This document shows, piece by piece, positions 13,853-15,391 of a stretch of 15,391 nucleotides of DNA. Every line of letters starts with the position of its first letter. Within the stretch, counting starts at the first letter, position 1. Where the stretch lies: contig WLKU01000017.1 of assembly GCA_009701105.1 (NCBI GenBank), positions 1-15,391 of the forward strand, written 5' to 3'. The position numbers and the translations under genes were made by a program. Below the pieces are notes generated by a model that had not been told where the DNA came from, did no database searches, and saw only the letters and a list, made by a program, of their open reading frames with translations. This stretch comes from Actinomycetota bacterium. Lineage in GTDB: Bacteria; Actinomycetota; Acidimicrobiia; Acidimicrobiales; Ilumatobacteraceae.

Positions 13853-14857
13853 TTATGGTGTTGCGGGTGGTTGAGCAGCAAGTCCACCGGTAAGACCACC
13901 CAATATTCCTCGCTCGTTGAGCCTGTCAAAGAACTCGATTGAGTACGCACCTTGTGGGTCTTGACGCACCATCTCATCCAAAATCTTGGCGTCTTCGCCC
14001 ACCAAGATTCGCCACTTATCACGACGCACCGCTTCCAAAATCACCGCGGTTGCGTCTTTGGCAGTCATCGGAGCCTGATCTCGAAAACCCTCCGCAAGTG
14101 CCTGCAGCCCAACACGCAGGTCTTCATCACTGGCTGCACTCACGTCGAGGCCAAACTTGGTCAGACGCTCACGCTCGATTACCAACTGCTCAGCATTCAT
14201 CTCTTTTGGTTCGCGACCAAAAATCTTGTTGGCATTCAGAATGATCGAAGTGCCAATGTGTCCTGGCATGACCACCGACGCGTGCACATGAGGAGCGTTT
14301 AGGCGCAAGTCGGTCATGAGTGCCTCAGTAAAACCCTTAACCGCAAACTTGGCCGCGCTGTATGCGGTGTGCGAACGAGCAGGCCCGATCGATGCCCAAA
14401 ATCCGTTAATCGAACTGGTGTTGATGATGTGCGAAACCGGTGCGGCAATGAGCAGATCAAGAAACGCTCGCGTGTTGTAATAGACACCAAACCAACACAC
14501 AGCAAACGTCTTATCCCAATCGGCGCGCTCGCCTGTTACAAAGCTGTAGCCCTGCGCAATTCCAGCATTATTGAACAGCAGGTTGACATGTTGGCGCCAT
14601 CGTGCAACCACATCGCGAAATGCCAACACATCAGATTCAACAGAAACATCGGCGATATGTGTAATGAGTTGACCCTTGTTGCCGGCTGCAGTGCACAATG
14701 CAGCAGTCTCCGCCAAGTTCTCCTCGCTGATATCGCATGTTGCGACATCACAACCATCGGCAGTGAGTTGCAATACCATCTCACGACCCATGCCTGTGCC
14801 ACCACCAGTAACTACAGCAACTCGTCCATCAAAACCATTTTCAAATCTTCCACTCAT
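13853..14857 (-). CDS. Short-chain dehydrogenase/reductase with long C-terminal extension
   Basis: A 334-residue classical-type SDR. The cofactor loop is TGGGTGMG (17-24), with CDIS (41-44) at the end of the second strand, NNAG at 96-99, serine in INTSSING (S149) and the catalytic YSAAK (Y166, K170). The spacing from S149 to Y166 is 17 rather than the usual 13, so the loop has a small insertion. After the core it carries about 80 extra residues, with KDATAVILEAVRRDKWRILVG (267-287), as in SDRs of the actinobacterial lipid/steroid type, and a flexible glycine-rich tail (GGLTGGLAAQPPATP). ATG 14857 has a GGGGG tract 6 bases upstream. It lies 30 bases after the stop of the next SDR on the same strand; co-transcription is likely. 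The substrate is not known. Confidence 0.92.
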   Translation of the reverse strand: MSGRFENGFDGRVAVVTGGGTGMGREMVLQLTADGCDVATCDISEENLAETAALCTAAGNKGQLITHIADVSVESDVLAFRDVVARWRQHVNLLFNNAGIAQGYSFVTGERADWDKTFAVCWFGVYYNTRAFLDLLIAAPVSHIINTSSINGFWASIGPARSHTAYSAAKFAVKGFTEALMTDLRLNAPHVHASVVMPGHIGTSIILNANKIFGREPKEMNAEQLVIERERLTKFGLDVSAASDEDLRVGLQALAEGFRDQAPMTAKDATAVILEAVRRDKWRILVGEDAKILDEMVRQDPQGAYSIEFFDRLNERGILGGLTGGLAAQPPATP

Positions 14858-14887
14858 CGCATCCCCCTATTCGAGTAAATCTAATTG

Positions 14888-15391
14888 TTACGCATCACGG
14901 TGACGAAGGCGCAACGACTGCCACGATCCGTCAGCCGTCCAACCACCGTCGACTGGCAATGAAATGCCATTGACAAAACCCGACTTGCTTGCATCGCACA
15001 ACCATGCAATGGCTTGAGCAATGTCGTCAGGTCGTGCAAAACGACCCATTGGAACATGGTTGGTGATGTCCTCGTCCGAGTAACTCCCGCCTGCTTGATC
15101 TTTGTGATCCATTTCGGTTTTGACCCAGCCTGGGCAAACCGCATTCACGCGAACACCTTTTGCTCCCCACTCAACCGCAAGAGTGCGCGTCAAACCAATA
15201 AGCCCGTGCTTGCTCGCGTTATATGCAGATCTGTCAGCAACACCCTGCATGCCAGCGACTGACGCAACATTGACCACGGCCCCAGAACCTGCATCAACCA
15301 TCACTTTGCCAAAAGCTTTGGCAAGCAAGAAGGGTGCAACAAGATTTACATCAATCACTTTGCGATAGAGATCAGCTGGTGTATCGAGTGC
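14888..15391 (-). CDS. FabG-like short-chain dehydrogenase/reductase (C-terminal 167 residues, cut by window edge)
   Basis: The gene enters from the right edge; its N-terminus and cofactor loop are outside the window. The visible 167 residues contain the active-site asparagine in VIDVNL (N16 of the fragment), serine in VVNVASVAG (S44), YNASK (Y57, K61), the turn VCPGWVKTEM (85-94), and the C-terminal FVNGISLPVDGGWTA (139-153), which is the typical 3-oxoacyl-ACP reductase-like ending with the G-x-DGG motif. A GTG near 15358 could be taken as a start, but the frame is open upstream with homologous residues (DLYRK), so it is not the true start. It is probably first in an operon with the long SDR and perhaps the small lysine-rich gene. 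Substrate unknown. Confidence 0.92.
   Translation of the reverse strand, partial: ALDTPADLYRKVIDVNLVAPFLLAKAFGKVMVDAGSGAVVNVASVAGMQGVADRSAYNASKHGLIGLTRTLAVEWGAKGVRVNAVCPGWVKTEMDHKDQAGGSYSDEDITNHVPMGRFARPDDIAQAIAWLCDASKSGFVNGISLPVDGGWTADGSWQSLRLRHRDA

Overview
The window looks like a compact, gene-dense stretch of an actinobacterial chromosome of mid GC content. My best guess is class Acidimicrobiia (Ilumatobacter-like or freshwater acI/acIV-type). This rests on the YbeY N-terminal style (VFCADEQ), the phoH-ybeY-corC order, an F420-type luciferase-like oxidoreductase next to several SDRs, and GTG/TTG starts; it is inference, since no phylogenetic marker gene is present. I saw no tRNA, rRNA, CRISPR array, IS element or phage gene. 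No gene-free stretch exceeds about 130 bp.

Layout, left to right. (1) 1-2237, minus strand: phoH, ybeY and a CNNM/CorC-type membrane protein cut by the window edge, joined by overlapping stops and starts (a classic RNA-maturation operon). (2) 2304-2921, minus: a GNAT-like protein of unknown function, divergent from (3) 3046-5337, plus: a polytopic membrane GGDEF-EAL protein for cyclic-di-GMP turnover. (4) 5341-10006, minus: a probable four-gene operon of acyl-CoA ligase, PhyH-type Fe(II)/2-oxoglutarate dioxygenase, DUF2142 membrane protein and DUF1295 (steroid 5-alpha-reductase-like) membrane protein, pointing to lipid or isoprenoid chemistry. (5) 10102-10779, plus: a SAM-dependent methyltransferase. 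(6) 10748-11794, minus: the most notable gene, a thioredoxin/TlpA-like protein whose active-site position is an in-frame UGA, followed 20 nt later by a hairpin loop reading GGUCU, as in a bacterial SECIS. I read it as one 348-residue selenoprotein that standard gene callers would split in two. (7) 11852-13699, plus: an SDR and an F420-type LLM oxidoreductase, 18 bp apart. (8) 13696-15391, minus: a 33-residue lysine-rich protein, a long SDR and a FabG-like SDR cut by the right edge.

Together, regions 4, 7 and 8 form a lipid/steroid-type redox neighbourhood (CoA ligation, hydroxylation, three SDRs, an F420 oxidoreductase, a reductase-like membrane enzyme); no substrate can be named from sequence. 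The three convergent gene pairs meet with 3 bp between them or with overlaps of 4 and 32 bp, and two of these junctions carry short inverted repeats across the stop codons.
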